DNA of 64,000 nucleotides from Arthrobacter sp. ok362 (GCF_900102785.1 NZ_FNGC01000004.1:281095-345094); one strand, 5' to 3'; positions 17,489 to 28,719 are shown, numbered from the stretch's first letter. Translations and numbers: made by a program. Notes: generated by a model not told the origin, from the sequence alone.

Positions 17489-18451
17489 ATGACGCGTTCA
17501 CGCCAGTCCGACGCCCTCCGCGCGGCCCAGTTGTATTACCTCCAGGACCTGACCATGGACGCCATTGCCCGCGAGCTCCGGACGTCCCGGTCCACGGTTT
17601 CACGGCTGTTGTCGGCGGCCCGGGATTCGGGTCTGGTGCAGATCCAGATCCGCAGCCCGCTGGACACCGGCCCCGAACTTGAGAGCATGATCCGCGCCGA
17701 GTTCAAGGTGGATGTACACGTTGTTCCGGTGGTGGACACCCTCAACGAGGCGGAAACACTGGACCGTGTGGCCATGCAGGCCGCCCGGACGATCGGACCG
17801 CTGGTGGACTCCAACGCCATCATCGGCGTCGCGTGGGGCTCCACCCTGAGCGCCGTGAGCCGGCACCTGACCCGCAAGATCACCCACGACAGCGTGATCG
17901 TCCAGCTCAACGGCGCCGGCAACATGCAGACCACCGGCATCACCTACGCCTCCGACATCATGCGGCGATTCGGCAGCGCGTACGGTGCACGGGTGGAACA
18001 GTTTCCCGTGCCGGCTTTCTTCGACCACGCCGCGACCAAAACGGCCATGTGGAATGAACGCAGTGTTCAGCGGATCCTGGAGCTGCAGGCGCGGATGAGC
18101 ATCGCGATCTTTGGTGTCGGATCGGTCGACGCCGACTATCCCAGCCACGTCTACGCCGGCGGCTACCTCGATGAAGACGACCTGAACGTCCTCGCGAACT
18201 CCGATGTGGCGGGCGATGTTGCCACGGTGTTCTTCCGCGCTGACGGGTCCTCGGACGGCATTACGCTCAACGAGCGGTCCACCGGTCCGGACCTGGCCCA
18301 GCTCCGTCAGGTGCGGCGCCGCATCTGCGTCGTGTCCGGCGCCTCCAAGATCAATGGGCTCCGGGGCGCGCTGGCGGCAGGACTGGCCACCGACCTGATC
18401 CTGGATGAGGCCAGCGCCCGCCGGCTCGTCCGGTTCGACGGACTGTCCTGA
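17489..18451 (+). CDS. SorC-family (sugar-binding) transcriptional regulator
   Basis: A 320-residue regulator with an N-terminal helix-turn-helix (LYYLQDLTMDAIARELRTSRSTVSRLL, about residues 10-40) and a SorC/DeoR-type effector domain (VIIGVAWGSTLSAVSRHL, QLNGAGNMQTTGITYASDIM). The effector is usually a sugar phosphate or polyol phosphate. It is transcribed away from glpD across a ~120-base gap, so glycerol 3-phosphate or a related metabolite is a reasonable guess. I chose the ATG at 17489 (MTRSRQSD); an in-frame ATG at 17477 and an open frame to 17390 are alternatives. Confidence 0.9.
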   Translation: MTRSRQSDALRAAQLYYLQDLTMDAIARELRTSRSTVSRLLSAARDSGLVQIQIRSPLDTGPELESMIRAEFKVDVHVVPVVDTLNEAETLDRVAMQAARTIGPLVDSNAIIGVAWGSTLSAVSRHLTRKITHDSVIVQLNGAGNMQTTGITYASDIMRRFGSAYGARVEQFPVPAFFDHAATKTAMWNERSVQRILELQARMSIAIFGVGSVDADYPSHVYAGGYLDEDDLNVLANSDVAGDVATVFFRADGSSDGITLNERSTGPDLAQLRQVRRRICVVSGASKINGLRGALAAGLATDLILDEASARRLVRFDGLS

Positions 18452-18533
18452 GCGGCTGCGGCGCACCGTGACCTACGCGGCCGGCGGCACCGGCGTCCGC
18501 CGCCCGGCAGCGCCAGTAGGTAAAGTCATTGTC

Positions 18534-19403
18534 ATGAAACTCTCCCCCCGGCTGGCCCTGAACAACGGCGTATTGATCGACCGGCTGGGATTCGGGCTGT
18601 ACAAGGTCCCCCCGGCCGACGCCGCCGCCCTGGTGACCATGGCGGTCGAGGCCGGCTACCGGCACTTCGACACAGCCGCCATGTACGGCAACGAGACCGG
18701 CGTCGGCAAGGGAATCGGGGCCCTGTCGGGATTTGAGGGCACGGGCGGCGGCCCCGGGGAAACCGCACCCTACGTTTCCCGCCAGGACCTCTTCGTCACC
18801 ACCAAGGTCTGGAATGACGACCACGGCTACGACGCCACGATGCGGGCGTTCGACACCTCGATGTCAAACCTCGGACTGGAATACATCGACCTCTACCTGA
18901 TCCATTGGCCGTGCGCGCGGCGTAACCTGTTCCCGGAAACGTACCGGGCCCTGGAGACGCTGTACCGCGAGGGCAAGGTCCGTGCAATCGGCGTCTGCAA
19001 CTTCCAGCCGCAGCACCTGGACCGGCTCTTGCAAACGGCGGAGGTGGTACCCGCCGTGAATCAGATCGAGCTTCATCCCTGGCTGCAGCAGGATGAACTG
19101 CGGGAAAAGCACGAGGTGCTGGGCATCCGCACTGAGGCGTGGAGTCCTTTGGGCCGCGGCCAGGTCCTGACGGACCCCGTGATCCTGGCCCTCGCCGCCG
19201 AACACGACCGCACCGCGGCGCAGATCATCCTCCGCTGGCACCTGCAACTCGGCAACATCGCCATCCCCAAGGCCAGCTCGTCCGGGCGGATCCGCGAAAA
19301 CTTCGAGGTTTTCGACTTTGAGCTCACCCCGCTGGACATGTCGGAGATCGGCGGCCTCGAACGCGGCCTCCGGACCGGCTCCCACCCCGACAACGTCGCA
19401 TAG
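18534..19403 (+). CDS. Aldo/keto reductase
   Basis: A 289-residue NADPH-dependent TIM-barrel oxidoreductase. The catalytic tetrad is in place: Asp and Tyr in FDTAAMYGNE, Lys in VTTKVWND and His in LYLIHWPC. IPKASSSGRIREN near the C-terminus is the cofactor 2'-phosphate loop. The frame opens at 18405, but the ATG at 18534 begins the conserved part (LSPRLALNNGVLIDRLGFGLYKV), matching 2,5-diketo-gluconate-reductase-like proteins. No clear ribosome binding site precedes it. The next gene starts 11 bases after its stop. The physiological substrate cannot be told. Confidence 0.92.
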   Translation: MKLSPRLALNNGVLIDRLGFGLYKVPPADAAALVTMAVEAGYRHFDTAAMYGNETGVGKGIGALSGFEGTGGGPGETAPYVSRQDLFVTTKVWNDDHGYDATMRAFDTSMSNLGLEYIDLYLIHWPCARRNLFPETYRALETLYREGKVRAIGVCNFQPQHLDRLLQTAEVVPAVNQIELHPWLQQDELREKHEVLGIRTEAWSPLGRGQVLTDPVILALAAEHDRTAAQIILRWHLQLGNIAIPKASSSGRIRENFEVFDFELTPLDMSEIGGLERGLRTGSHPDNVA

Positions 19404-19414
19404 GATTCGAACCA

Positions 19415-20341
19415 ATGGAACAAGTTGATACCGGGTCCTCAGGCACGCCCCTGTTCAGCGGCGGACTTGACGCCCGTACCCGGGCCGCGTCGGTTGAGGT
19501 TGACGGCGCCCGGATCGCGTACTGGGTCTACGAACCCGTCCGGGTCACCCCGGAAACCCGCACCATCTTGGTGGTGCACGGTTTCCGCGGCGACCACCAC
19601 GGCCTGCTCCGGGTAGCCGACCAGCTGACGGACATGCGCCTGATCATGCCGGACCTGCCGGGCTTCGGCAGCTCGGGCGCCTTCAAGGGAACCGAACACA
19701 GCGTTCCCGCCTACGGCAGTTTCCTCGGCAGCTTCATGGCTGCGCTGGGCATGGGCGCGGATACCGTCCTGCTGGGACATTCATTCGGATCGATCATCGC
19801 CAGCCACTTCGTGGCGGCCAACCCCGGCGCGGTGGCCGAACTGATCCTTGTCAATCCCATCGCGGCGCACGCCCTCGAAGGGCCCAAGGGCCTGATGACG
19901 AAGCTGGCGGTGCTCTACTACGAGGCCGCGGCCCGCCTTCCCCAGCGGCTCGGGCTGGCCCTGCTGCGCAGCCAGGCGATCGTGCGGGTGATGAGTGTGA
20001 CCATGGCCAAGACCGGGGACAAGGACATCCGCCGGTTCGTGCACGCCCAGCACAGCGCCTACTTCTCCTCGTTCGCGGACCGGGACAGCCTGCTTCAGGC
20101 TTTCAAGGCTTCGGTCGGCAGCAACGTCACAGAGGTGGCCGGCGAACTGACGCTGCCTGTGCTGCTGATCGCGGGAGAGAAGGACGAGATCGCCATGCTG
20201 GCGGACCAGCACACACTCGCGGCGCGGCTTCCGGACGGGAGGCTGGAAGTCATTCCCGGCGTCGGACACCTGATCCACTACGAAACCCCCGAACCCGCCG
20301 CCCGCTACATCCGACGCTTCCTAAAGGACCACGCCGCGTGA
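19415..20341 (+). CDS. Alpha/beta hydrolase
   Basis: A 308-residue alpha/beta hydrolase. The oxyanion region VVHGFRGDHHG, the nucleophile elbow GHSFGS (Ser), the acid loop LLIAGEKDEI (Asp) and the catalytic His in PGVGHLIHYE are all present in the right order. A cap domain lies between the elbow and the acid loop. No signal peptide. It is 11 bases after the reductase and overlaps the following glycosyltransferase by GTGA, so the three are probably one transcript. Substrate unknown. Confidence 0.9.
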   Translation: MEQVDTGSSGTPLFSGGLDARTRAASVEVDGARIAYWVYEPVRVTPETRTILVVHGFRGDHHGLLRVADQLTDMRLIMPDLPGFGSSGAFKGTEHSVPAYGSFLGSFMAALGMGADTVLLGHSFGSIIASHFVAANPGAVAELILVNPIAAHALEGPKGLMTKLAVLYYEAAARLPQRLGLALLRSQAIVRVMSVTMAKTGDKDIRRFVHAQHSAYFSSFADRDSLLQAFKASVGSNVTEVAGELTLPVLLIAGEKDEIAMLADQHTLAARLPDGRLEVIPGVGHLIHYETPEPAARYIRRFLKDHAA

Positions 20342-21423
20342 AGATTCTCATTGATGCCCGTTTCACCCGGCTGGACCAGCACGACGGCATCAGCCGTTAC
20401 GGCGCCAGCCTGATCGCGGCGGCCGCCAGGATCGCTGACGTCTCGATGCTGATCAGCGACCCCCGCCAGCTCGCGCTCCTGCCCGACGTTCCGTACACCG
20501 TGATCAACAGCCCCCTGTCCCCGGTCGAGCTCTTCGTGGCTGCGAGGATCAACAAGCTGGGCGCGGACGTGGTGGTGTGCCCCATGCAGACCATGGGCAG
20601 CTGGGGCCGCAAGTACGCCCTGGTGCTGACCCTGCACGACCTCATCTACTACGAGCACCCCGCCCCGCCCGGGTTCCTGCCGGCCCCGGTCAGGGTCCTG
20701 TGGCGCCTGTACCACAAGGCCTTCTGGCCCCAGCGGCTCCTGCTGAACAGGGCAGACATCGTGGCGACCATCAGCTCCACCACGGCGGCCCTGATGGCGA
20801 AGTACCGGCTCACCCGGCGCCCGGTCAGAATCGTGGGCAACGCCCCCCAGCACGGCCACACACCGCGCGACCCCGGGGCGGGGGCCGACAAGACGCTGCT
20901 CTACATGGGTTCGTTCATGCCCTACAAGAACGTGGAGACCATGGTCCGCGGCATGGCCGAACTGCCGGACATGACTCTTCACCTGTTGAGCCGCATCGCT
21001 CCCGAGCGGCGGGCCGAGCTCGAGGCCCTGGCCCCGCAGGGCGCAAACATCGTCTTCCACAACGGCGTAACGGACGCCGAGTACGAGGCTCTCCTGGCAC
21101 GCACCACCGCCCTGATCAGCCTGTCCCGGGCCGAGGGCTATGGTCTGCCCCTCGTCGAGGCAATGTCGCACGGGACGCCTGTGATCGCCAGCGACATCCC
21201 GATCTTCCGGGAAGTCGGCGATGACGCCGTCAGCTACGTCCATCCCGACTCGCCGTCGGAGTTTGCCGAGGCGGTGCGTCAGCTCGAGGACCCCGCCTTG
21301 TGGAAGGCCCGTTCCCGGCGTTCAGTGGAGCGGGCCGCCGACTTCAGCTGGGACGAGTCGGCGCGGCGGCTCGTGGCCGTGGCCGAAGAGGCCCTCGCGC
21401 TCCGGAGCCGGAACAAGGGCTAG
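20338..21423 (+). CDS. Glycosyltransferase, GT4 family
   Basis: A 361-residue GT-B glycosyltransferase starting with a GTG inside the stop of the hydrolase gene. The N-terminal part (KILIDARFTRLDQHDGISRYG) is typical of GT4 enzymes acting on nucleotide sugars, and the C-terminal EX7E motif is EGYGLPLVEAMSHGTPVIASDIP. MGSFMPYKNVETMVRGM is the linker to the donor domain. Cytoplasmic or membrane-peripheral. Neither acceptor nor sugar can be deduced. It converges on priA with a 12-base gap and no evident hairpin. Confidence 0.9.
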   Translation: MKILIDARFTRLDQHDGISRYGASLIAAAARIADVSMLISDPRQLALLPDVPYTVINSPLSPVELFVAARINKLGADVVVCPMQTMGSWGRKYALVLTLHDLIYYEHPAPPGFLPAPVRVLWRLYHKAFWPQRLLLNRADIVATISSTTAALMAKYRLTRRPVRIVGNAPQHGHTPRDPGAGADKTLLYMGSFMPYKNVETMVRGMAELPDMTLHLLSRIAPERRAELEALAPQGANIVFHNGVTDAEYEALLARTTALISLSRAEGYGLPLVEAMSHGTPVIASDIPIFREVGDDAVSYVHPDSPSEFAEAVRQLEDPALWKARSRRSVERAADFSWDESARRLVAVAEEALALRSRNKG

Positions 21424-21435
21424 CTCTGGCCACGG

Positions 21436-23610
21436 CTAGAGGACGTCCACGCCGTCCAGGCGCAGCTGCACCGGGTCGTCGCTGCGCCTGGCTGCGGCTG
21501 CCGCCTTGGCGGCCCGCATGGCGGCCGTGGCGTCCGCGGCCTGGGCGTAGGGGATGAACAGCAGGGTCCGGACCTCCTCGCCGGATTCCCGCGGCGCTGA
21601 GTCCCGTAACGCTGGGCGGCCGGCCCCCGCGGCCGCCGGCAGGACGAGGGGCGCGGGCCCGGCCGTCCGGAGGACGGTTCCCTGCGCCGCAAGCCGCTGC
21701 TGAATGGCATCCGTGAAATGGCCGACGGCGGTCCTGCCGCCGGTGACGGAGGCGACCCGTACGGCGGGCGGCAGCTGCAGCTCCTGCCGCAGCGCCAGTT
21801 CCCGGCTGGCGTACCCGGCGGGATCCCAGCGCAAAAGGGCACCAACGCCGGCGGCGTCGTCGGCGGTAATGACCACCAAACCGCCGTCGGGTGCCGGCCG
21901 CACCAGGGCCGCGGCGTTGAACCAGCGGCGGACCGCGTCCTCCCCCGCCCTCAGGTTTTCGCGGCGCAGCAGCGAGTCGCCGTCCAGCAGCAGGGCTGCG
22001 GCGTACCCGCCGGTGGCCACCGGCTCGGCACCGACGGTGGCAACCACGAGGGCCGTCGTCTCCGGAACGGTGGCCTTGATCTGGTCCCCGGAGGAGGTGA
22101 TGACCGGTTTGCCCGGAAACGCCCGGCCCAGCTCCTCCGCCGTGCGCAGGGCTCCCGTGGCGCCACGCCGGAGCCGGACACCGTTGCACGTGCCGCAGCG
22201 CCAGGCCGGGGCCGGGGACGAGCACCAGCGGCATTGCGGCACGGCGCTGCTCCCTCCCGGACCCGCGATGGCCAGGGGCCCGCTGCAGGCGGTGCAGCGC
22301 GCCGGTTCCCGGCAGGTTTCGCACACCAGCGAGGGGGCGTAGCCGGCACGGGCCACCTGGACCAGGACCGGACCCCGTTCCAGGCCTTCCTTGGCAGCCC
22401 GCCAGGCCGCGCCGGGGAGGCGGGCGATGCGGGCAAGCGGGTCATGTTCGAGTTCATAGCTGTCGGCCGTGTTCAGGACGCGCGGGACAGTCCGCCGGAG
22501 GACGGTCCGCTCCGCTTCCACGGCCTGCGCCCAACCGGAGGCGACCAGCCGCTCCGTTTCGGTGCTGCGGGAATGGGCCGCGAGCAGGCACGCGGCCCCC
22601 TCCTGGCCCGCGCGGAGCAGGAGGACTTCGCGGGAGTGCGCGTACGGGGAGCGCTGCTCGATGTGGAGGTCGTCGCCGTCGTCCCAGCAGACCACGAGCC
22701 CAAGGTTCTGCACCGGCGCGTAGGCCGCGGACCGCGTGCCCACGGCGACCCCGGCCGCGCCGCTGAGGACGCGCAGGAAGCTGCGGTACCGCGGTGTCTG
22801 GCCGTCGTCCGCGGTGAGCCGGGCGACGTCGCCGGCAGGAAGGACTTCCAGCAGGGCCGACTCCACCCGGTCGAGGTCCCGGTAGTCGGGCACCACCACG
22901 ACGGCACCGCGGCCGGAGATCCGCACCGCGGCCACCGCCTCCGCGACCATCCTGGGCCAGCCGCTAGGCCCGTACCCCTGGAGGGCGGTCAGCACAGCCC
23001 GGGGCGACTCCCCCGCGGCGAGGTGGCCGAGGAACGCCGGACCGTTGCGGTACGCGGCCCACACGCTTCCCGCGGCCGGCGAAGGAAGCGACACGGCGGT
23101 CGCAAGACCGAACATCTCAGTACCGAACAGCTCGGGGTCAAGCCGGCCGTCCGGGGCGAATTCCTTTTCCAATTTGGCCATGCGCGGCGGCACGGCAACG
23201 CGCAGGACATCGCTGACCGTTCCGGCGTAACGCGAGGCGATCCGGCCGGCGAGCTCGGCCACCGCAGGGGTCAGGACCGGGACGGGCGAGAGGACTTTGT
23301 GCAGCGGCACGAGCGGGTGGCCGGCGTCGGACCCGGCTGTGCGTGCCAGCAGGTAGCCGGCCAGTTCCTGCCCGTTGAACTTGACCTTGACCCGGACTCC
23401 GGGCACGGCTTCGGCGTCGAGGGCGGCAGGCACGCTGTAATCGAAAGGCCGGTCCAGATGTGGCAGCGAGGATTCGATCAGCACCCGCGCCACCGGCAGC
23501 TGTGCAGCAAGGGCGGGCCCGGACGCCTCCGCGGCGGAGGCGGGAAAGCCCTGGAGCAGGGACAGCTGCTGCGGTTCGCCGGGCGCGCCGCCGCCAGGAT
23601 TGGGACTCAC
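21436..23610 (-). CDS. priA: Primosomal protein N' (PriA), probably lacking helicase activity
   Basis: A 724-residue PriA-type protein for replication restart. The N-terminal 3'-DNA-binding domain (PFDYSVPAALDAEAVPGVRVKVKFNGQELAGYLL) and the Zn-binding cysteine pairs (CETCREPARCTAC and CRWCSSP...CGTC) are clear. The Walker A position reads LQGYGPSGWPRM, without GKT, and the Walker B/DEAH position reads VVCWDDGDDLHIE. ATP hydrolysis is therefore unlikely, as is typical for actinobacterial PriA. The GTG at 23610 is chosen for GGGGAGG 8 bases upstream; the frame extends to 23658. Confidence 0.92.
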   Translation of the reverse strand: MSPNPGGGAPGEPQQLSLLQGFPASAAEASGPALAAQLPVARVLIESSLPHLDRPFDYSVPAALDAEAVPGVRVKVKFNGQELAGYLLARTAGSDAGHPLVPLHKVLSPVPVLTPAVAELAGRIASRYAGTVSDVLRVAVPPRMAKLEKEFAPDGRLDPELFGTEMFGLATAVSLPSPAAGSVWAAYRNGPAFLGHLAAGESPRAVLTALQGYGPSGWPRMVAEAVAAVRISGRGAVVVVPDYRDLDRVESALLEVLPAGDVARLTADDGQTPRYRSFLRVLSGAAGVAVGTRSAAYAPVQNLGLVVCWDDGDDLHIEQRSPYAHSREVLLLRAGQEGAACLLAAHSRSTETERLVASGWAQAVEAERTVLRRTVPRVLNTADSYELEHDPLARIARLPGAAWRAAKEGLERGPVLVQVARAGYAPSLVCETCREPARCTACSGPLAIAGPGGSSAVPQCRWCSSPAPAWRCGTCNGVRLRRGATGALRTAEELGRAFPGKPVITSSGDQIKATVPETTALVVATVGAEPVATGGYAAALLLDGDSLLRRENLRAGEDAVRRWFNAAALVRPAPDGGLVVITADDAAGVGALLRWDPAGYASRELALRQELQLPPAVRVASVTGGRTAVGHFTDAIQQRLAAQGTVLRTAGPAPLVLPAAAGAGRPALRDSAPRESGEEVRTLLFIPYAQAADATAAMRAAKAAAAARRSDDPVQLRLDGVDVL

Positions 23611-23657
23611 GGCTCGCACCTCCCCTTGGGATCGTAAATGCCGGTTTCTCAAATGCA

Positions 23658-23693
23658 CTGTAGCCAGGCCACCGGGGGGCGGCCTGGCTACAG
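23658..23693 (-). terminator. Hairpin terminator downstream of metK
   Basis: A perfect 13-bp inverted repeat (23658-23670 with 23681-23693) around a 10-base loop, between the metK stop and the priA start on the minus strand. It suggests that priA has its own promoter or is reached by partial read-through. Confidence 0.75.
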
Positions 23694-23768
23694 CACATCA
23701 CACAGGACTGACAAAACTCGCCGTCAAAACAAACCGACGCGACGGCTTCGGACGGTGTGGCCCGGGCC

Positions 23769-25004
<1,236 letters not shown>

Positions 25005-25081
25005 TCAACTACCTTACTGGTTGGAAAACGGACGTCCGGCGGCGTGTGTCCCCGTGCTAAGGAGATGTTGGTTACGCCGGG

Positions 25082-26389
25082 CTACGCCGGCGGTACAGCC
25101 CGGCTCAGCTCGGCGCTGATCCGGTCGATCACGGCAGCCGCGACGTCGGATTTGGAACCCGACGCCTCTTGGGGTTCGGAGCCGTCGCGGGAAAGGATGA
25201 CTACGGAGTTGGTGTCTTCGCCAAAGACCAAGTCCCGGCCCACCTGGTTGACGACCAGCAGGTCACAGGCCTTCCGGCGCAGCTTGGCCCGGGCGTACTC
25301 GAGGACGTCGCCCCCGGCGTCGCCTGTCTCGGCGGCAAAGCCGACGATCAGCTGATCCCTGGACGCGGCGTCGCGGACCTCGACCAGTTCCCGCAGGATG
25401 TCGGGGTTGCGCACCAGGTTGATCACCGGGTCGGCGACGTCGTCACGCTTCTTGATCTTGGTCCCGGAGACGTCCGCCGGGCGGAAGTCCGCGACGGCGG
25501 CGGCCATGATGACGACGTTGGAGTCGGCGGCCGCGTGCAGCGCCGCCTTCCGCAACTCCAGGGCGGTCTCGACCTGGACGACCTCGACGCCGGCGGGCAC
25601 CGGAACCTCCATGTGGGCGGCCAGCAGGCGGACGCGGGCACCGGCTTCGAGGGCGGCCGCGGCCAGGGCCACGCCCTGCTTGCCCGAGGAGCGGTTGCCG
25701 AGGAACCGCACGGGGTCCAGCGGTTCCCGGGTGCCGCCGGCGCTAACGGTCACCGTGAGCCCGGCCAACGGCGGGACCACCGACGGTGCCGCTGACGGAC
25801 CCGCAGCCAGGACCGCGTCCACGTCCGGCTCCGCGGCCGGTGCCCCCGCCGAAGGAACAGTTGCTGCGGCGAGGGCCATGGCGGCGGTGAAAATCGCCTC
25901 CGGCTCGGGCAACCGGCCGGGCCCGGAGTCGGCGCCGGTCAGGCGGCCACTCGCGGGTTCCAGCACCGTCACGCCCCGGCTGCGCAGGGTTTCAACGTTG
26001 GCCTGGGTGGCGGGGTGCTGCCACATTTCGGTGTGCATGGCCGGGGCCATGAGCACCGGGCAGTCGCCGGCCATCAGCAGGGTGTTGGTGAGGAGGTCAT
26101 CGGCCTGGCCGGTGGCCGCGCGGGCCAGGAGATCGGCCGTGGCGGGGGCCACGACGATCAGCTCTGCCTCGTGGCCGAGCCGGACATGGTTGACCGTGTG
26201 GACGGCGTCGAACACGCTGTTGCTCACGGGGTGCCCGGAAAGGGCCTCCCACGTGGCGACGCCGACGAAGCGGGTGGCCGCCTCGGTGGGGATGACCGTG
26301 ACGTCATGCCCGGCTTCAGTAAAAAGCCGGAGGAGCGATGCCACCTTGTAGGCGGCAATCCCTCCCCCGACTCCGAGGACTATGCGCAC
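25082..26389 (-). CDS. coaBC: Phosphopantothenoylcysteine decarboxylase / phosphopantothenate-cysteine ligase
   Basis: A bifunctional 435-residue coenzyme A enzyme. The N-terminal CoaC flavoprotein half (LGVGGGIAAYKVASLLRLF, and the decarboxylase region APAMHTEMWQHPAT) is followed by the CoaB ligase half (TVSAGGTREPLDPVRFLGNRSSGKQG, then FRPADVSGTKIKK). The linker (about residues 165-205) is Ala/Pro-rich. It follows rpoZ closely, as in many actinobacteria. Start GTG. Confidence 0.96.
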   Translation of the reverse strand: MRIVLGVGGGIAAYKVASLLRLFTEAGHDVTVIPTEAATRFVGVATWEALSGHPVSNSVFDAVHTVNHVRLGHEAELIVVAPATADLLARAATGQADDLLTNTLLMAGDCPVLMAPAMHTEMWQHPATQANVETLRSRGVTVLEPASGRLTGADSGPGRLPEPEAIFTAAMALAAATVPSAGAPAAEPDVDAVLAAGPSAAPSVVPPLAGLTVTVSAGGTREPLDPVRFLGNRSSGKQGVALAAAALEAGARVRLLAAHMEVPVPAGVEVVQVETALELRKAALHAAADSNVVIMAAAVADFRPADVSGTKIKKRDDVADPVINLVRNPDILRELVEVRDAASRDQLIVGFAAETGDAGGDVLEYARAKLRRKACDLLVVNQVGRDLVFGEDTNSVVILSRDGSEPQEASGSKSDVAAAVIDRISAELSRAVPPA

Positions 26390-26441
26390 GTGATCTCCGT
26401 CAACAGGCAGTCTGTTTACTTGGCTCTTCCCGCGGAGGGAA

Positions 26442-26702
26442 TTACTCTGCGGCTTCGATCGGCGTGGAGACGAGCTTGCCTTCGTTGATCTCGCGCAGCG
26501 CGATCGACAGGGACTTCTCGTTCAGCTTGGTGTCGACCAGCGGACCAACGTACTCGAACAGGCCCTCGTGCAGCTGGGCGTAGTAAGCGTTGATCTGGCG
26601 TGCGCGCTTGGCACCAAAAATCACCAGTCCGTACTTCGAGTCGGCGGCCTTCAGCAGCTCGTCGATCGGCGGGTTGATGATGCCTTCAAGGTTCGTGGAC
26701 AC
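26442..26702 (-). CDS. rpoZ: RNA polymerase omega subunit
   Basis: An 86-residue RpoZ that helps assemble and stabilise RNA polymerase. The conserved [34 protein letters not shown] segment is complete. It lies between gmk and coaBC, a classic arrangement. Start GTG. Confidence 0.96.
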   Translation of the reverse strand: MSTNLEGIINPPIDELLKAADSKYGLVIFGAKRARQINAYYAQLHEGLFEYVGPLVDTKLNEKSLSIALREINEGKLVSTPIEAAE

Positions 26703-26741
26703 GAATTCTCCAAATTCTAACGGGCCGGTACGTCCCGGCGC

Positions 26742-27314
26742 CTAGCGCGGGTTCGGGGTCAGCCCCATGAGTGAAACAAGCTCGTCCGCTGCCCGACGAA
26801 CGTCATCATTGATGACGGTGTGGTCGAACTCCGGTTCAGCGGCAAGTTCTAGTTTAGCGGTTTCCAGCCTCTGCTGCTGTTCCTCGGCGCTTTCCGTGCC
26901 GCGGCCGACCAGCCGGCGGACCATTTCGTCCCAGCTCGGGGGCGCGAGGAACACAAACTGGGCCTCCGGGACGGCCTGCTTGACCTGACGGGCGCCCTGC
27001 AGATCGATCTCCAGCAACACCGAGCGGCCCTCTGAAATGGCGGCGTCAACGGTGCTGCGCAGCGTGCCGTAGCGGTTCCGGCCGTGGACGACGGCCCACT
27101 CGAGCAATTCGCCGTTTTCGATCAGGGAATCGAAGTCCTCGGCCGATTTGAAGAAGTAGTGGATCCCGTCCTGCTCCCCCGGCCGCGGCGGGCGTGTCGT
27201 GGCCGATACGGACAGCCAGACGCCGGGGTAGTTGTCCCGGATGTAGGTGGACACGGTGCCTTTGCCAACAGCCGTCGGGCCGGCGAGGACTGTCAGTCCC
27301 GGTTTCTTGCTCAC
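26742..27314 (-). CDS. gmk: Guanylate kinase
   Basis: A 190-residue kinase converting GMP to GDP. The P-loop is GPTAVGKGT (residues 12-20), the GMP-binding part is [19 protein letters not shown], and the lid carries [17 protein letters not shown]. The length is normal. It is downstream of mihF and upstream of rpoZ on one strand. Confidence 0.97.
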   Translation of the reverse strand: MSKKPGLTVLAGPTAVGKGTVSTYIRDNYPGVWLSVSATTRPPRPGEQDGIHYFFKSAEDFDSLIENGELLEWAVVHGRNRYGTLRSTVDAAISEGRSVLLEIDLQGARQVKQAVPEAQFVFLAPPSWDEMVRRLVGRGTESAEEQQQRLETAKLELAAEPEFDHTVINDDVRRAADELVSLMGLTPNPR

Positions 27315-27355
27315 ATATTCCTTTGGGCGGTGGTGGGGCAGCTCGGCGGACCGAG

Positions 27356-27673
27356 CTATTTGTCGTCAATAAAATCTACCAGCGCGCGGCGCTGGTGGAT
27401 TCCCAGGCCCCGGACCCGTCGGGATTGTGCGATGCCAAGCTGGTCCATGATGGCCGCCGCCCGGACCCGGCCGATCCCGGGCAGGGCTTCGAGCAGCTCC
27501 ACGATTCTCATGCGGGCAATGGCGTCGTCGGTTTCGGCGGCACTGATGACTTTGGCGATGGTCAGTTCTCCCGTCTTGAGGCGCTCCTTTGCCTCGGCCC
27601 TGGTGGCCCTTGCGGCAGCGGCCTTGCGAAGGGCGTCGGAACGCTCCTGCGGAGTGAGGGGTCTCAAACTCAC
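27356..27673 (-). CDS. mihF: Integration host factor, actinobacterial type
   Basis: A 105-residue nucleoid protein of the mIHF family, which bends DNA and is specific to Actinobacteria. Helix-rich N-terminus ([30 protein letters not shown]) and the helix-two-turns-helix DNA-binding part [32 protein letters not shown] are visible. The frame is open to 27709, but the GTG at 27673 gives the family length and has GGGAGGA 5 bases before it. It precedes gmk, as in mycobacteria. Confidence 0.95.
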   Translation of the reverse strand: MSLRPLTPQERSDALRKAAAARATRAEAKERLKTGELTIAKVISAAETDDAIARMRIVELLEALPGIGRVRAAAIMDQLGIAQSRRVRGLGIHQRRALVDFIDDK

Positions 27674-27806
27674 TGAAGTCCTCCCTGCATGGCGGGACGG
27701 GGCACTCATGCCCTTGCCCCGAACCTACCCGCTGGCGGCGGCAGAAATCAATGGAAATCTGCGGACCCCGGCATGAGCAAACCGTCCCCGAACCGGAAAG
27801 CCCGCA

Positions 27807-27835
27807 GCCCGGGTCCGGCAGTTCCGGTCCCGGGC
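27807..27835 (-). terminator. Imperfect hairpin downstream of pyrF
   Basis: gcccgggtccgg (27807-27818) and ccggtcccgggc (27824-27835) pair with one mismatch around a 5-base loop. It lies just after the pyrF stop on the minus strand and would separate the pyr operon from mihF. Confidence 0.5.
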
Positions 27836-27852
27836 CGGCTTGGCGGCTGCCG

Positions 27853-28719
27853 CTAGGCGGCGAGGAGTTCGTCGAGGGTGCGCCGCGCGGCGTCCCGCAG
27901 GGGCTGCAGCTGCGGTCCGGCGGAGAGGATGTCCCGGCTCGACGTGCCCAGAACCTGGGAATAGGCCGCACCGAACGTGCGGCGCAGGTCCGCGGCCGTG
28001 GCGCCCTGCGCACCCAGCCCGGGGGCAAGGATGGGTCCGCGGACCGCAGCCAGGTCGAGATCCAGTGCGGTGAGGGCTGAGCCCACCGTGGCGCCGACCA
28101 CCAGGCCCACGGAACCGAGCGAACCGTCATAGCGGCGGTTCTCCACCGCGGCCGCTTCCGTGATCCGCCGCGCGACGGAGTCCGCCCCGCCAACGTGCTG
28201 GACCGATGCACCTTCCGGGTTCGAGGTCAGCGCGAGGACGAACACCCCGCGACCGGACTCGGCCGCCAGGTCCAGGGCGGGCCGGAGCGACTCAAAGCCC
28301 AGGTACGGGCTCAGCGTGACCGAATCCGCGGCCAGGCCCGAGCCGTCCCGAAGCCAGGCGTCGGCGTAAGCGGCCATGGTGGAGCCGATGTCGCCGCGTT
28401 TGGCGTCCGCAATGCTCAGCACGGAGGCTTCCGCCGCCGCGGCCAGGGTGCGTTCGAGCACGGCGATTCCAGCCGAGCCGTGCCGCTCGTACAGGGCCAC
28501 CTGCGGCTTCACCGCGGCAGCGAGGGAGGCCACGGCCTCCAGAACGGTCAGCGAGAAGCGTTCCAGCCCGGCGGCGTCGTCAGTCAGCCCCCAGCGCTGC
28601 AGGAGTGCCGGGTGCGGGTCGATGCCGACGCACAGCGGGCCGCGGTCCGCCATGGCCCGCCCCAGCCGGGAGCCGAAGGACTCCCGGCTGGGCGTTTCGG
28701 CGGTCGATGCCTCAGGCAT
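27853..28719 (-). CDS. pyrF: Orotidine 5'-phosphate decarboxylase (type 2)
   Basis: A 288-residue decarboxylase making UMP from OMP, the last step of the pathway. [16 protein letters not shown] and the catalytic loop [18 protein letters not shown] place it in the type 2 group common in actinobacteria; [16 protein letters not shown] is the phosphate-binding end. Its start overlaps the 3' end of carB by 8 bases, so it is translated with it. Confidence 0.96.
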   Translation of the reverse strand: MPEASTAETPSRESFGSRLGRAMADRGPLCVGIDPHPALLQRWGLTDDAAGLERFSLTVLEAVASLAAAVKPQVALYERHGSAGIAVLERTLAAAAEASVLSIADAKRGDIGSTMAAYADAWLRDGSGLAADSVTLSPYLGFESLRPALDLAAESGRGVFVLALTSNPEGASVQHVGGADSVARRITEAAAVENRRYDGSLGSVGLVVGATVGSALTALDLDLAAVRGPILAPGLGAQGATAADLRRTFGAAYSQVLGTSSRDILSAGPQLQPLRDAARRTLDELLAA

